Assembly (NCBI GenBank): GCA_014549065.1
Contig: JACDOX010000393.1
Coordinates: 205,542-269,541, forward strand
Length of the DNA: 64,000 bases
Direction of reading: 5' to 3'
Origin: Cardinalis cardinalis
Taxonomy: Eukaryota > Chordata > Aves > Passeriformes > Cardinalidae
Each line of letters begins with the position of its first letter. Position 1 is the first letter of the stretch. Positions 37,641 through 50,180 of this stretch are shown here, one piece after another. The translations under genes and the position numbers were made by a program. The notes beneath the pieces were generated by a model. It was given only the letters and a program-made list of their open reading frames with translations, did no database searches and was not told where the DNA came from.

Positions 37641-40584
37641 GACTTTCTTTCATTTTTCCACCTACTCCCCTTCTCACGCAGCCCCTCCCCCGGTCGGACC
37701 CTGGAGGGGGAAGAGGGAAATCACAAAGTCTAGGGCAGAAAGACATGGAGGAATCAGTCCTGACTTCCAGTAGTTTGAGGCTATCAGCTCTGCTTGAATC
37801 TGGCACGCGGAGAGAAATGCTTCGTGAGTGACAGGTGAAAGATCTGATTTGCATCACGCGGAAACGCACGGGAGATTTTCTTGGGAAAAGGGAAGCCATG
37901 ATGAGAGGCAGTGTCTTTTTTCAGGGCAGAGGGAATGGAAATACTTCGGGTAAAAAAATCAGGCCAGTGTTTTCCGGCAAAAGTACTTCAGGTCTGAAAA
38001 AGAAGCAGCAACCTTCGTGGCTAAGTAAAAGCTGAAAATAATAGTTCTAATACTTGAAAAGTTTGACAATCTGAGAGCAAAAATAATCAAACATGNGCTA
38101 ATAGATGAGCAAGAGCAAAGGCAAGAGGTCTACTCCAGAGGATAATACAAGGGTGATCATCACTCTGTAGGAAAAGGGGAGGGGAGTTAGGTGCTATAAA
38201 ACCCTTGGGCTCACAAAGCCCATCCTTTTATTAAAGTGAAAAGTAGTATATTTTGTACTCAAAATTCATGTGTTTAGATCCTTCTGAGGACCAAGCCCAG
38301 AATCTCAGAGGATAAATAGTTTCTCACAGATAAGTGTGACGTTCATATGTTTCTGTTAGCCTTGGCTTTGACTATTTAATTCCATGTACATCCCTTATAC
38401 ATAAAAAGTGCACCAGGAGAAGCAGACTAAGCCCTGGGAAACTCAAGAACAGAGGGGCCAGGAACTCTGATACTACGGGAACTGCTACTTATGGCAGGTG
38501 ACTGGACATTTGCAGCCAGATCCAGTACTTCTTGCATATGCACATGAGAGTTAATGCGTAATTTGCTTCTGATAACACCAGTGATCTCCAGGGAAGAGTG
38601 CTGCATGTTGAGGCTCTTGGAAAACTGTCATGGAAAAACACTCTTGCAAGTCAAATCTTCTTTCAGTGAAGGAAGTTCTTGGTGAAAGAGTAATTATTTT
38701 TCTGCAAACGGCTTGCACCAGGATTTTTTTTCAGTGAGGAGGGAATTCTGGGGTAAGCTGTTTCATAGTATCCATGTGGCTCTTTCAAATACATAGCCTG
38801 TTTCTGCAAGGGAACATCCTCACCAGGAAGAAGATTGATCTCAGTCATTGCTTTTGAGCATCACCCTCTGTGCCACATGTACATGTTGCTGTTTAGAAAC
38901 TGCCATTTTTGATGTTCACTGAGATGCCAGAAAGCAAACATTAACATAGAAAATTTCAGGGACAGGTTAAATAGAGAAGTAAAAATTACAGAATTTAGTG
39001 GTGAAAAAAAAAAAAAAAAGAATGCATGTTTCCAGTCACCAAGGTGTTTTATAGTGGCATAATTATTTAGTGTCCTTGTGCAAGGTGGCTTGAGAAAAGG
39101 TTGGAGTAGTGTGAGTCTTCCTTCATCTAACTATGACCAGGGCTATGAAGAAGTGAAAATTTTTCAGTCAAGTCTGAGTGGCACATTGCTCACTATCAAA
39201 TAAAAAGGGAAAGTCACTTTATCAGTAAATTCAGCCTTAAGTGTATGATCAAACTGCAAGAATTGATTTTTTTATTGGTGCATCACGTGAAAACAGCAGG
39301 GCATTTATGTCATATTAGCAGAGAGATTTATAACATTTAATAGAAAGATTTTCACAGGGATTTAATGACTGTGCAATCAATATGGATAAAAGTAATCTGA
39401 TTTAGGCAGAAAGTCAATACGCCTCAATTAAGCAAATTCCACAAATGACACGCAATCATTAGCACTACAAAGCCACATCTCTGCCTTTTGAAGCAAGAAA
39501 GTATTGGGGATTTTCAATTAATTACCTGGGCACTAAATGGTGCTCAGACAGCTCTCAAACCGAGTTAAAGGAAATGTAGATGATACGCTAAAGAGAGCAA
39601 TGTGTTCATCCTTCTCCAGAGGGAGGAGGGAAGCAAAGCAACTGGATGAGGTGAATGTAACACTTGTCTTTCATGTTGTAGAGTGCTCTCAGGAGGACTT
39701 ATTTCAACTAGAAGTGAAACACAAAAAATTGTCAGTCTATAAAAATGTCAGCTCTCCATTCTTTGCAAGTAAGAGTATCCAGGGAAAGCCTAGGAAGATG
39801 GTACTTCCATCCTTTTCTTTGTTTTATTGCACATCCAAATACTGAAGTCATCTCACAACATTTAATCCAACAGGAATTTTGTCAGTCCAAACAGAAACAA
39901 AAACAGAAACTGCCTGTCTCAGTGGTGTATATTTAGCTGATAAAATTCTGGCATGACATTTATGAAAGCAATGGGGCATCCAACTGCAGCNTCAAGGACA
40001 ATAAAAATGTACAGTTAAATTAATATGATGCTAAAACTAAGGGGTGAGAATAGAGAATAATACATTAAATCATATACCATACAATTCCCTCCTCACTGAA
40101 CCCAAATCCTGGTGCAAACCTTGTGTGAAGGAACCATTCAAATCAGGAATAGCTATAATAGGCACTTCTGTATATCTGTTCTCACTGTGTGAGCCTTGAT
40201 GTTTGTATCATCTAGAGAAGCTCTATATCTGCACCATAGGGCTAATTTGTACTTTACACCTAACTATATTAATTAAACACTGTATTTTGGCAAGACTCAG
40301 TCTCCAGATTAGTTTATAAATTAGAAACATTATCTGTAAATTGAGAATCAACAGTGAAGTAGCACCCTTGACAATACTTTTTAATTAATAATAGAGCTTA
40401 GGAAAAGAATGTCCAATGCAATAAAGTTGTGGCTGTGGAAAGGAAGTGAAAATTAAAACAAATGCCCCATGTCTTCATTGCTTAAAGATTCAGCTATGTA
40501 CAGACTCCATTCATCAAGAGTAAGCATTAACAGGTAAGTTGTCTTCCTGAAAGCTTCTCCACCCAAAATGGCACTTCAAAGATG

Positions 40585-40636
<52 letters not shown>

Positions 40637-42106
40637 TTGTTCCTGTACTGCACAATAACTTCATTTTCACTTCCCACAGGCACCTACAACTAACAGCTGC
40701 TGTAAGCTTATTTAACAATCTTTTTTGAGCCCTACTTGTTTGGGTGCAGATTTCTCTTCCTGGCCCTCAGCTCCCTCTTGCTTGCTCTTGGCCACAGGTG
40801 GGGAGAGGATGTGCTGCTCAGTGGGGATGGGATGACACCTCCTTCTCCCACCCTGGCATCCATCAGCCAGGACATGGTAACAATTGAGAGGGCATCCCAT
40901 AATCTCATTAATACAAAGGCTGCTGCCTCTCCCCATCATTATTGATATGGTTTTTGTCAGTACATGCTCAGTATTAAGGAGGTTTTAACTGAACTTGTGT
41001 TAAAGGTTTCCCATTGGAGTGGTGAGCCTTGCTGATTGTTCCCATGCATTCTTTGTATTTCTATGGCAAGTGCTCAATGCAAGGAAATCACTAACTCTGT
41101 AAATCAGGTCCTAATGATAATACTGCAGTTTATTTTCAGTCAGTTCCCACAGAACTCTCTGATCTAACCCACCTACAGACTCAGCTGAAAAGAGTTCAGG
41201 AGACCAAGCTTAGATGAGATGTTTTCCTGACACTTCTCGTAGCTCTTCTTGCCCACCAAGTAAAGAACATCCTCTTAAATTCATCTTCCACTGTCGCTTT
41301 ATTNTAAAGACAGATTGTGCTTGCCTCCCCATTGAAGGAGAGGAAATGCTACCAACTTTCGTTGCGCTGCAAGGACAGTGGGAGAGACTTCTCTCTTTCT
41401 TTTCAAGGCCTCATCACTGTTGAAGTTGTCCAAGAGAGGGGTGTTCCTTAGTAAGGAATATATAAAAGGAGTAACCGTAAAATATGAAAATATTTATATA
41501 TATAAATAAAATATTAGCAATATAAGGTATTTTGGATAAAGAGGAAACTCTCACTTGCCTACCAGAGAACTAGCCTGTCAATTACTACAGCCACACTGAG
41601 AGGAACTGACTACATTTCTACTAGTCTGATTTCAGTCTGTCAGACAAAAATCACTTCAAGCATCTAGATTTAGAGGCAAAATCTAGACTGCTGTTGTACA
41701 AACTATACCTTTCTACATTATTCCCATTAAATTAAGGAGATGTCACCCTCAATTTCTGCATCAAATGCAAAACTAATTACTTTTGTTGGATAACATGTTC
41801 AGGTCGAGTTCACATCTGTGATCCTGCCCTAAGAGGTTTAACCCTCCGGCCACTGAAAAACTGAGTGAGGTGCTTACACTGATCTCACATAAAATATCAA
41901 TTTAATTCCTGCTTGTCTCTTCTTTCATCGTCTGTAGGTAGCTCTCCAGCTAGAGTAAATAGATAAGAAGGAAAATTATTCTTTTGCTGGTTCTATTATT
42001 TACTTTTGTTAGCTCTTCGGCCACTGTCTCTTACCTTTTTCATAGACCTATACTAGGATTTTCCAAACAGATTGAGAATCCTAGAAGTTTCACCTGCATG
42101 GAAGAC
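37641..42106. other. Intergenic flank upstream of ITGA9
   Basis: About 4.5 kb that becomes AT-rich. It holds a poly(A) run near 39005-39020 and the (AT)n repeat at 40590-40631. Small open frames such as 39537-39845 (plus) show no family resemblance. Confidence 0.8.
40590..40631. repeat. (AT)n microsatellite
   Basis: About 20 uninterrupted AT units, a probable length polymorphism. Confidence 0.97.
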
Positions 42107-43040
42107 AGAATCACAGAATCAATTAAGTTGGAAAAGACCTCTGAGACCATCAAGTCCAACCTATGACTGAAGACTACCTTGCCAGCTAAACCATGGCCAT
42201 GAGTACCACATCCAGTCTTTCCTCAAACACCTCAGGGACAGTGACTCCACCATCTCCTGGGCAACCCATTCCAATATCTAATAACCTTTTCTGTGAAGAA
42301 TTTCTTCCTAATGCCCAAACTATGCCTGCCCTGGCAGTACATAGGACTATGTCCTTTCATCCTGTCTTTTGCTGACTGGCTGTAGAGAACAATAAGGTCA
42401 CCCACGAGCCTCCTTTTCTACAGGCTAAACAACCCCATTTCCCTCAGCTGCTCTTCACAAGGCTTGTTTTCCAGACCCTTCATCTTCGTTACCCTTCTCT
42501 GGACTTATTCCACTACTTCAACATCTTCCTAAATTGAAGGACCCAGCACTGGACACAGCACTTGAGGTGTTGCCTCAACCACGCTAAGCTTCCCTGGTCC
42601 TGCTGGCACACCATTGTCGATACAGGCAAGGATGCCATTGGCCCTCTTGGCCACCAGGGCACACTCCTGGCTCATGTTCAGCTGCTGTTGACCAGCACCC
42701 CAAGGTCCTTTCCCACCAGGCAGCATTCCAGCCACTCTGTCCCCAGCCTGTAGCACTGCCTGGGGTTATTGTGGCTAAAGCGCAGGACTCAGCACTTGGT
42801 CTTGATGAACCTCATNTCATTGGTCTCGGCCCATCAATCCAGCCTGTCCAGAAACCTCTGCAGAGACTTTTTACCCTCCAGCAGATCAACACTCNAACAC
42901 AACCTGGTATCTATGAATCTGCTGCTGGTAGACTCAATCCCCTCATCCAGATCATTAATAAAGATATTAAAGAGGACTTGGCCCTACAAAGATCCATGGG
43001 ATGCACCACTAGTGACCAGACGCCAACTGGTCCATTGCAA
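42107..43040 (-). mobile_element. CR1 LINE, 3' portion, reverse orientation
   Basis: Read on the minus strand, 43035-42940 gives the RT-region signature VLFNIFINDLDEGIEST, and 42750-42560 gives LNMSQECALVAKRANGILAC, both typical of CR1. The element ends at the low-coordinate side with the GAATCACAGAATCA-type 3' terminus at about 42107. Stops and frameshifts make it inactive. It is 5'-truncated, as most CR1 copies are. Confidence 0.9.
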
Positions 43041-43424
43041 ATCTTGGAAGGTACAGAACCTGGTGGTTTAATAAAAAAATCACCTTCCACCTAAAAGACT
43101 AGAGTGAAAAGAGAATTTTCAGAGCCTCATATACAAAAATTGTCACTCCATAGGTATTNAGGGGATTTATTTTCTTAAATTGTACTCTTTCAGCAGCAAT
43201 CCAGTTTTAGTGTACCAGCCATTATTCTATTGTCTTGAAAAGTATACATTAACACTGTACTTAAACACTTGGCCTGGCTTTCAGTACTGGGATTTATTTC
43301 AGTCTGATTTATGGTAAATTTGTGCCATAAATGCATCATATTTATAAAATATTTATCACATGTTGTATACCAGTAACTGAAGGAATTTATCTGAGCCAAG
43401 TAAAAGAAACATAAATCCATTGGG
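43041..43424. other. Spacer between CR1 and solo LTR
   Basis: About 380 bp of AT-rich sequence in which nothing is recognised. Its last six bases, ATTGGG, form one side of the near-duplication flanking the next LTR. Confidence 0.7.
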
Positions 43425-43816
43425 TATTGTAAAAGCAGGGCTCCCAAAGAAGGGAGAAATAATGCATCTGACTCTATTGATATCAGAAGGCTAGTTAATT
43501 ACTTTATTATACTATATTATTGTATATTATATTACACTACATCTAAACTGAATCTGCACAAGCACTCAACTGAACAGAATCTTGTGACTGTCTGCTGACC
43601 AACAGTCTGCACACATGCTTGGCCCTGATGGGCCAAGGAAACAAAACACCACCACTTTGGGTAAACAATATTGCATTCTACTTTTGCAAAAACACAGTCG
43701 CAGCAAATGAGATAAGAATTGTTTTTTCTTCCTCTGAGGTTCCTCGCTGTGATTCCCAGAAAATATCCGTGGGAAGTTGTGCCTTGCTTTTCTCTGTAAA
43801 GCGAAATGCAGCCACA
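43425..43816 (-). mobile_element. Solo LTR, passerine ERVK-like, reverse orientation
   Basis: On the minus strand it starts TGTGGC and ends about ACAATA. The U3 part contains GACAATTCTTATCTCATTTG-like sequence with small changes, then a TAGTATA-rich stretch, then TTAGCCTTCTGA and a purine/pyrimidine tail. I recognise this layout from abundant songbird LTRs. Flanks ATTGGG (43419-43424) and ATGGGG (43817-43822) look like a 6-bp target-site duplication with one mismatch. No internal retroviral sequence adjoins it. Confidence 0.7.
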
Positions 43817-44046
43817 ATGGGGCAAATTTTTGTTATTTGCTTGTGGGTTTTTTTCTTTCTTTAGTAGATCCAGATTTCTGCATTTTCATACTCATGTAAC
43901 AGACCTCTATTCAACAGTCTCTATTCAACTATGGCATGTGCTTCATTTAAGTACATGCTTAAATATGAGAATATGCTTTTACCTTATTGACCTAAGGGGA
44001 ACTCAATGGCAGACCTGAAGCCAAGCACATGTTTGGGGTGAACAGG
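43817..44046. other. Spacer between solo LTR and provirus
   Basis: 230 bp of unrecognised sequence. It ends in TGAACAGG (44039-44046), which contains the left copy of the provirus target-site duplication. Confidence 0.7.
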
Positions 44047-44365
44047 TGTGGTGGCTAACAGCTGGCCTGGAGGCCTTACAATTTTAATTAATACCAATTA
44101 TAATTTTATAACTGAAATGTAAATAATTATATAAAAATTACCCTAATTTTATAGTTTGACTGGTCTGGGCTGTTGGGGAGCAGGTCTACGCCATTGGGGG
44201 CAGGAGCAGCCATTGCCCAGTTAGTCAGGTAGCAACTAATTTAACCAATCAGAAAAAACTGTGTGGACTTCCAAAACTGCATAAGGCAAACAGCTCTCAA
44301 TAAAAGTCGGCTATTGTCACATGAACATGGAGTTTTCTGTCATCACTTCCGTCTCAACTGCGATG
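44047..44365 (+). repeat. 5' LTR of the provirus
   Basis: About 319 bp starting TGTGGTGG. It contains a CCAATCAG box near 44246 and the poly(A) signal AATAAA at 44299-44304, and ends about GCGATGA just before the primer site. It aligns along its length with 50701-51025. Confidence 0.9.
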
Positions 44366-44367
44366 AG

Positions 44368-44387
44368 TGGTGAACCCCAACGTGATT
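44368..44387 (+). promoter_or_regulatory. Primer-binding site, tRNA-Trp type
   Basis: TGGTGAACCCCAACGTGAT lies two bases after the 5' LTR. It resembles the tRNA-Trp primer site used by avian leukosis-type retroviruses, with one extra base and one substitution. Confidence 0.8.
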
Positions 44388-44823
44388 AGCAATAGCCCGG
44401 CCGTGGGGATAGTGGCAGAGATGGAACCCCAGTGGGACTCTGAGAGAGCTGCCAACAGCCAAGAGCTGTGGAGGAAGGCAGCTGGAAGAGCTGCGGAGGT
44501 CCGGACCTTGGAAATAGAAGCTGCAGGGGACCCTTGTAAATAGAAGACTTTAAAAAAAGAAGAAGAAACTGGAGAAGTGGGAATGCGATTTTCTACAGAG
44601 AAGTGGCTCAGAGCCATGGATTACACACAGCCGCAAGAGCCGCAGCAGAGACGCCACGGACACTACCCACTGGAGAAGCAGCAGAGTGAGTGAACCCTTG
44701 GGCGTGTGGGCTGGGAGGATAGGCAGGAAGCTGAGGGATGGAAGGCCACTATCAGGGACACCTCTCCCTGTGGCACCACCCAGCCACGCTGCTGCCGAAG
44801 CTCCCCCACCACCACTATAGGCA
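44388..44823 (+). other. Proviral leader
   Basis: Leader between primer site and the main gag frame. A short upstream frame starts at the ATG at 44420 (MEPQWDSERAANS...) and stops after 39 codons; it could be the original gag start or a leader peptide. Packaging signals cannot be identified by eye. Confidence 0.5.
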
Positions 44824-46505
44824 ATGCCTGTCTCGCGGGCAGGTTCACCCATACTTCAAGCGCCTGAGCTGCTACTGTTGGCATCAAGTGTGCAGGCGCA
44901 GCGCCTGAGCCCGCTCACACCGCAGCTGCTGGCGCCATCTTTGTACTCCTCACCCCGTATTGCTGTTGGCACATGTGGCATGCCTCTGCCTGCATATGAT
45001 GGGGCTACACAACCAGCACGTGGTAGGCCCACTAACGGCTANGGAGCGCAAGCGGAACCTGGAAGTCAAGCAGTGCTCAGCACCGGAAGCGCTAATGCAG
45101 AGCTGCGAGCCTCTGAACCCAGAAGTGCTGGTGGGAGGCTGCCGGCACTTGGTACTGAGGGACACCACACCATACCGCATTCACAGCTAAGGCTTGAAAA
45201 GCCCAAGGGACATTTTCTATTAACACATTCACAGTATCCCAACCAGGGGGAGCCAAGCTACCACACCTTTGCTGACCTGCGAGAAGATGCTTCCACCACA
45301 CTGCCTATATTGATTAACATCTCTACACATGATGCAGTCAGCTCTTGGAAACAGATAAAATTAACAGCTATTGCAGAAGGAGATGTCAACAGCGCTGAAA
45401 GGATTTCTGTGCCCACGCTTTCATTATCGTTGGCTGGCCAGCAGCCTGTGGGTGGAACGGTTAAAGCATTCCCAGCACCCAATAGGTATGCTTCCTTTCA
45501 GTGGCAGGTCTTCTCTGAGTTACACCAGTTAGCCACCAAATATGGACTGGGGTCTCCAGCAGTAGCAAGCATGCTACGATTTTTAACTACTGATAAGATG
45601 ACACCTTTTGATATCAAGCAGATAGCAAAGCTGTTTTGTACCCCAGTCCCATATATGATGTTCAAGTCCACCTGGCGGTGATATGCAGAGGACCAGGGGC
45701 TGCAGAATCTAGAGGTTCTGCAGCAAGACCCACAATTCGGGGCAGGAGTTGCTCAACTTATGAAACTACCCTCTGTTGACAATCCACCGTTACAGGCATG
45801 CTTATCCCCTCTAATATTGCCACAGGCCAAAGACTTGGGAATACAAGCCCTGTTGAAGGTTGCAGACATGGCAACACAAACTCAAAGGTATTCTACAATT
45901 AAACAGGGCCCTAAGGAGCCATATATACCATTTATGGAGAGGTTAAGAGATGCCATGAATAAGCAAATAATAAATAATGATACAAGAAATCAATTAATAC
46001 TACAATTGGCACAGGATAATGCAAATGAGGACTGTAAATAGCTATGAATTTATTACCAAAAGAAAGTCCATCCTTAAGTGAATTCATTGATGTGTGTGCN
46101 AAAGTTAGAACAGATTCATATAACATGGCTTTGTTAGCTGATTCTTTTTCAGCTGCTGTGCGGCTGTCACATCAGTGTTATGGATGTGAACAACAAGGCC
46201 ACATAAGAGCACATTGGCCTCACAAGACCAACTCACTAAGGACACATCAAAGACATAGAAAGATTACTACTGTGGGAAACTTTAACCGATGTGGGAAGCC
46301 TGGTCACTCAGCGAAGCAGTGTTGGTCCAAGTTTCATCTTAATGGACAGCCCCTCAATGAGCAGGAAAATGGGAACAGGAGCACGGCAGGGAGGTGCATG
46401 CAGGCACAAGCATCTTCTTGTCACCCAGTGCAAGCCTATGTGACCAGCTCACTGGAAAGACAAGAGAGTCAGCAGATATGGATGCTTCCACTGCCATCAC
46501 AGTAA
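44824..46505 (+). pseudogene. gag: gag remnant (matrix, capsid, nucleocapsid)
   Basis: The frame opens at the ATG at 44824 and is Pro/Ala-rich at first. Capsid follows from about 45470, and the major homology region lies at about 45895-45950 (QG, E, F and RL residues visible). The frame is interrupted by TGA at 45679-45681 and TAG at 46039-46041, with a frame change to the segment from 46044. Nucleocapsid has two zinc-knuckle relics: at 46176-46217 the final Cys is replaced by Trp, and at 46281-46322 the first Cys is replaced by Phe. No functional Gag can be made. Confidence 0.88.
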
Positions 46506-47231
46506 CTATAAGTTCATTACAGGTACAAAAAGTTCCTCTTGAGGCCTATGGACCTATAGGGAGAGGGTTAAGTGCTCTGTTGCTGGAGTGATCAAGTGCA
46601 ACAATAAAAGGCATTTTTGTTCACTCAGGTGTTATGGATGCTGATTTCACAGGACAGATATTGTGCTATGGCGTCAATGCCTTCTCCTCCTGTGTCTATC
46701 CTAGAAAACACTCGTATTGCCCAGCTTATAGCTTTTAAGTCTTTTGTTCCCACAACAGACCCAAGAAAACAAGGAGACCAAGGCTTTGGACCAACTGGAC
46801 AACCTCAGATGTACTGGACTCAGGTCATCTCTGAGTGGAGACCAAATATGGTTTGTACACTCTCGATGCCTCAGGCAAGTCTATCTTATATAGAGGTCAG
46901 TGGTATGGTAGACACCGGAGTGGACATTACTATCATTTCTACAAACACATGGCCTCAATCATGGCCTACCAAGGCTGTAGGATCTGTTGCTGCTGGCCTT
47001 GGAGGTACCACACAAAGTCATCTAAGCAGCAAACCTGTGATGGTTAAAAATTTTGAAGGTCAAACCGATATGGTACATCCCNATGTTACTGCTGTCCCAC
47101 TTATGTGGAAGGGATGTCTTATCAGCATGGNGAGTCAGGATGGGAATGGATTTTTAGCTGGAGTCACTGTAATAAAGGGCATAAAACAGCCTACCTTAAC
47201 CTTGATATGGCTCACTGAACAGCCTGTGTGA
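46506..47231 (+). pseudogene. pro: dUTPase-protease remnant
   Basis: At about 46520-46665 the frame shows dUTPase-like motifs (PIGRGLSALL, then GVMDADFTGQI) with a TGA at 46589-46591. A frame change near 46665 leads to a glycine-rich dUTPase C-terminal motif (QGDQGFGPTG, about 46770-46800). The retroviral aspartic protease follows, with its D-T-G triad at 46911-46919 in MVDTGVDITII. The frame stops at TGA 47229-47231. dUTPase fused ahead of protease is a betaretrovirus trait. Two N bases (47082, 47131) leave residues unresolved. Confidence 0.85.
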
Positions 47232-48960
47232 GTTCAACAGTGGCCCTTTGAAAAAGAAAAATTAAATGCCCTTAAATCCCTAGTTCAGAAACAACTGGAT
47301 CAAGGTCACATTGAGCCTTCAACAAGCCCATGGAACACACCTGTGTTTGTAATGAGAAAGAAATCAGGAAAATGGAGATTATTCCATTATCTAAGAAAAA
47401 TTAATGCTGTTATAGAGAGTATGGGTACTTTACAGCCTGGAATGCCATTACCTACTATGATACCAGTCAATTAGGACATACTAATTGTTGATTTAAAGGA
47501 TTGGTTTTTTACTGTTCCTTTACACTCAGATGATACCCAAAAGTTTGCCTTTACAATACCTTCCATCAATCATGCAGCACCAATTGAACAATACCAATGG
47601 ACAGTGCTCCCACAGAGAATGAAGAACAGCCCCACAATTTGCCAGCAGTATGTTGCACAGGCACTTTAAATACTGACAGAACAATTTCCAGGGGCATAAT
47701 GTTATCATTATACAGATGACATCCTAATAGCAACACCAACCAAAGGAGGCCTTTTACAAATATGGCCAGAATTGATGCAGGCACTGCAAAAATTTGGCTT
47801 ACAAATCGCACCAGAGAAGGTACAACAAAAACCACCATGGAAATACCTGGGAGTCAAAATATTAGGTCAGACCATACAACTGCAAAAACTTCCATTTTCA
47901 ATGAAAATTCAGACTTTAAACAATGCACAGAAACTTTTGGGTAAGACCTTATTTAGGATTTAGAATTACCCACATTTGGCACCTTTATTTAACATCCTTA
48001 AAGGTGACCCTGAGTTAACCTCATCAAGAAAATTAACACCGGAGGCAAAAACTGCGCTTGAATTAGTAGAACGGGCCATAACAAACAGACAAGTGTATCG
48101 GATATGCCCAAAGGTTTGTTTTACAGTATTAGTTGTTATTGCTGATTTACATCCTATGAGTATCATTGAGCAATGGGACTCTCAGTGGTCAGACCCTGAG
48201 TGTCTGGAATGGGTGTCTACACATTCTGGAATGGGTTTTTCTACTACATCAATCTTAAAAGATACCACCTTCCATATTTGAATTAATTGCTCAATTAATT
48301 GTTAAGTGTCACCAAAGATGTATACAATTAAATGCCAAAGATCCTGCCAAAAATTATTATACCTGTTGCACAGGAATATTTTGAATGGTGCTTTGTAAAC
48401 AGCATGGCACTGCAAAGTGCTTTACAAAATTATTCAGGACAAATCACCTACCACCTACCTAGTCATAAACCGCTGCAATTAAGTGCGTCCACTGCATTGT
48501 CACTGAGACCAGTACACCACTGAAAGGTCTCACTGTCTTTACTGATGGATCTGAGAAAATGGGGAAAGCCATTGTGACCTGGAAGGAGGACAATGGGTGG
48601 CAAACACTCAAAGGGCATGATGCTTAACCACCCCATTTACTGGAGGTACATGCTATCACTATGGCTTTCCAACAATTTCCTCCCACTTCTTTAAATATTG
48701 TAACTGATTCTGCCTATGTTGCAGATACAACACAAAGATTAGACCAAGCATTACTGAAAGAAATTAATAATTCTGCATTATTTGAACTGTTTAAAAGTTT
48801 GTGGCACACAATCAAAGTCTGAATATGTCCTTATTATATTTTATAGATTTGGAGTCATACTAATTTGCCTGGTTTTATAGCAGAGGATAATGCTCAGGCT
48901 GATAGGTTAGCTAGCTCTGCCTGGACAGTGCCACAACCAAGACACAGGCAGGAGCATCCC
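47232..48960 (+). pseudogene. pol: pol remnant: reverse transcriptase and RNase H
   Basis: RT begins with QLDQGHIEPSTSPWNTPVF, a strong class II signature. The first catalytic Asp is present in LIVDLKDWFF. The active-site box at 47709-47720 reads Y-T-D-D, where class II RTs have Met or Val as second residue. In-frame stops lie at 47472, 47667 and 47697. After about 47963 the frame breaks. RNase H is recognisable from TDGSE (about 48541) through TDSAYVADT (about 48709) to the C-terminal Asp region (about 48890), again with stops, for example at 48627. Confidence 0.9.
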
Positions 48961-50180
48961 ATGCCTCTTTTCATTAAGGTGTTAGAGCATTACAAAGGCA
49001 ATTCTTACTGACAAACTAGCAATTCTTACTGACAAGAACAATTGCTAACTCTTGTGCCAACTGTCAAGGTCACATTACACCACTGCAGATGGGGGTAAAC
49101 TCCTGTGGTCTGCGAGACTTACACGTCTGGCAGACAGATGTCACCCTTGTCTCCGAATTTGGACGCTTAAAATATATGCATGTCTCAGTGAACACCTTTT
49201 CATCAGCCATATGGGTCTCAGTCCACACAGGGGAAAGAGGCTGTGATGCCATTGCACATTGGCATTCAGCCTTTGTTGCTTGTGACAGTGGTCACAGGGG
49301 TTGTCAGGATGAGAGACGAAAATGTTGACTCCAACGGAAGGCTTGATCTATTATTTTNTGATATATATATTACATTATAACTATACTAAAAAAGAATAGG
49401 AAAGGAAAAGTTCCTCAGAAGGCTAAGCTAAGAATAGAATAGAAAGAATGATAACAAAGGAGTTCTCTCCGACTCCGGCCCAGAGAGCTCGGTCCTTGAT
49501 TCGCCATTAATTACAAACATCCAAGATGGGCCAATCACGGTCCACCAGTTGCATTCTACAGCAGCAGATAATCATTGTTTACATTTGTTGCTGAAACTGC
49601 AGCTCTCAGAAGGAAAAATCCTATTAAAGGATTTTTCTCAAAAGATGTCTGCGATAGTTGCTGTAGGCATTCCCCATACAATAAAAAACAATAATGGTCC
49701 AGCACACATTTCGCAAAATACTCGGCACTTTTTAAAACTCTGGGGTGTGTTTTGCCACACTGGTATTCCTCATTCCCCTATGGGACAGGTGATTGTTGAG
49801 CATGCCCATGGCACCTTAAAATGCATGCTTGACAAACAAAAGGAGGGAATGTGTGGTGAAACCCTACAGAGTAGGGTAACTAAAGCACTTTACACTTTAA
49901 ATCACTTAACAGTACCTGCTAACTCTCAGAATCTTGTCATTTTAAATCATTTTTTATCAATGCAATCTTCCAGTGACATTCAGTCACTCAAACCTAAGGT
50001 ATCAGTAAAGAACTTCCTTACCAATAAATGGGAANGTCCCTAGGACCTTGTTACTCTGGGGCGTGGATATGCCTGCATTTCCACTGATGTTGGCATCCAA
50101 CAGGTGCCTGCTTGGTGTGTGAGTCCTGCTCTACACCCTGGTCGGGATCATACCCAACAACATCTCCCCAACAATCCTGC
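48961..50180 (+). pseudogene. pol: pol remnant: integrase, split by a nested LTR
   Basis: The zinc domain retains the CANC half (about 49053-49065). The core starts at 49120 with the first catalytic Asp at 49137-49139 (WQTDVT). An LTR is inserted at 49281-49656. After it, GIPHTIKNNNGPAH shows Asn where the second catalytic Asp belongs (49690-49692), and the third catalytic residue, Glu, is kept at 49798-49800. The C-terminal domain fades after about 50150. A 21-bp unit (AATTCTTACTGACAA...) is duplicated at 49000-49020 and 49021-49041, upstream of the zinc domain. Confidence 0.88.
49281..49656 (-). mobile_element. Nested solo LTR inside the integrase region
   Basis: 376 bp flanked by GTTGCT at 49275-49280 and 49657-49662, a perfect 6-bp target-site duplication in what was integrase sequence. 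On the minus strand it starts TATCGCAGACATC (first dinucleotide TA instead of TG) and ends ACTGTCACA. A degraded AATAAT poly(A)-like signal precedes a TCAAGCCTTCCGTTGGAGTC tail. I recognise the layout as a common songbird ERVK-type LTR, related to the one at 43425-43816. Confidence 0.88.

Noticed and set aside
37096..37773. Long Arg/Ala/Pro/Cys-rich open frames on both strands over the CpG island
   Set aside because: They come from the CCGTG repeat and high GC content, are open in all frames and show no conserved domain.
44550..45301. Minus-strand open frames opposite the proviral leader and gag
   Set aside because: Shadows of the plus-strand retroviral sequence; no domain resemblance.
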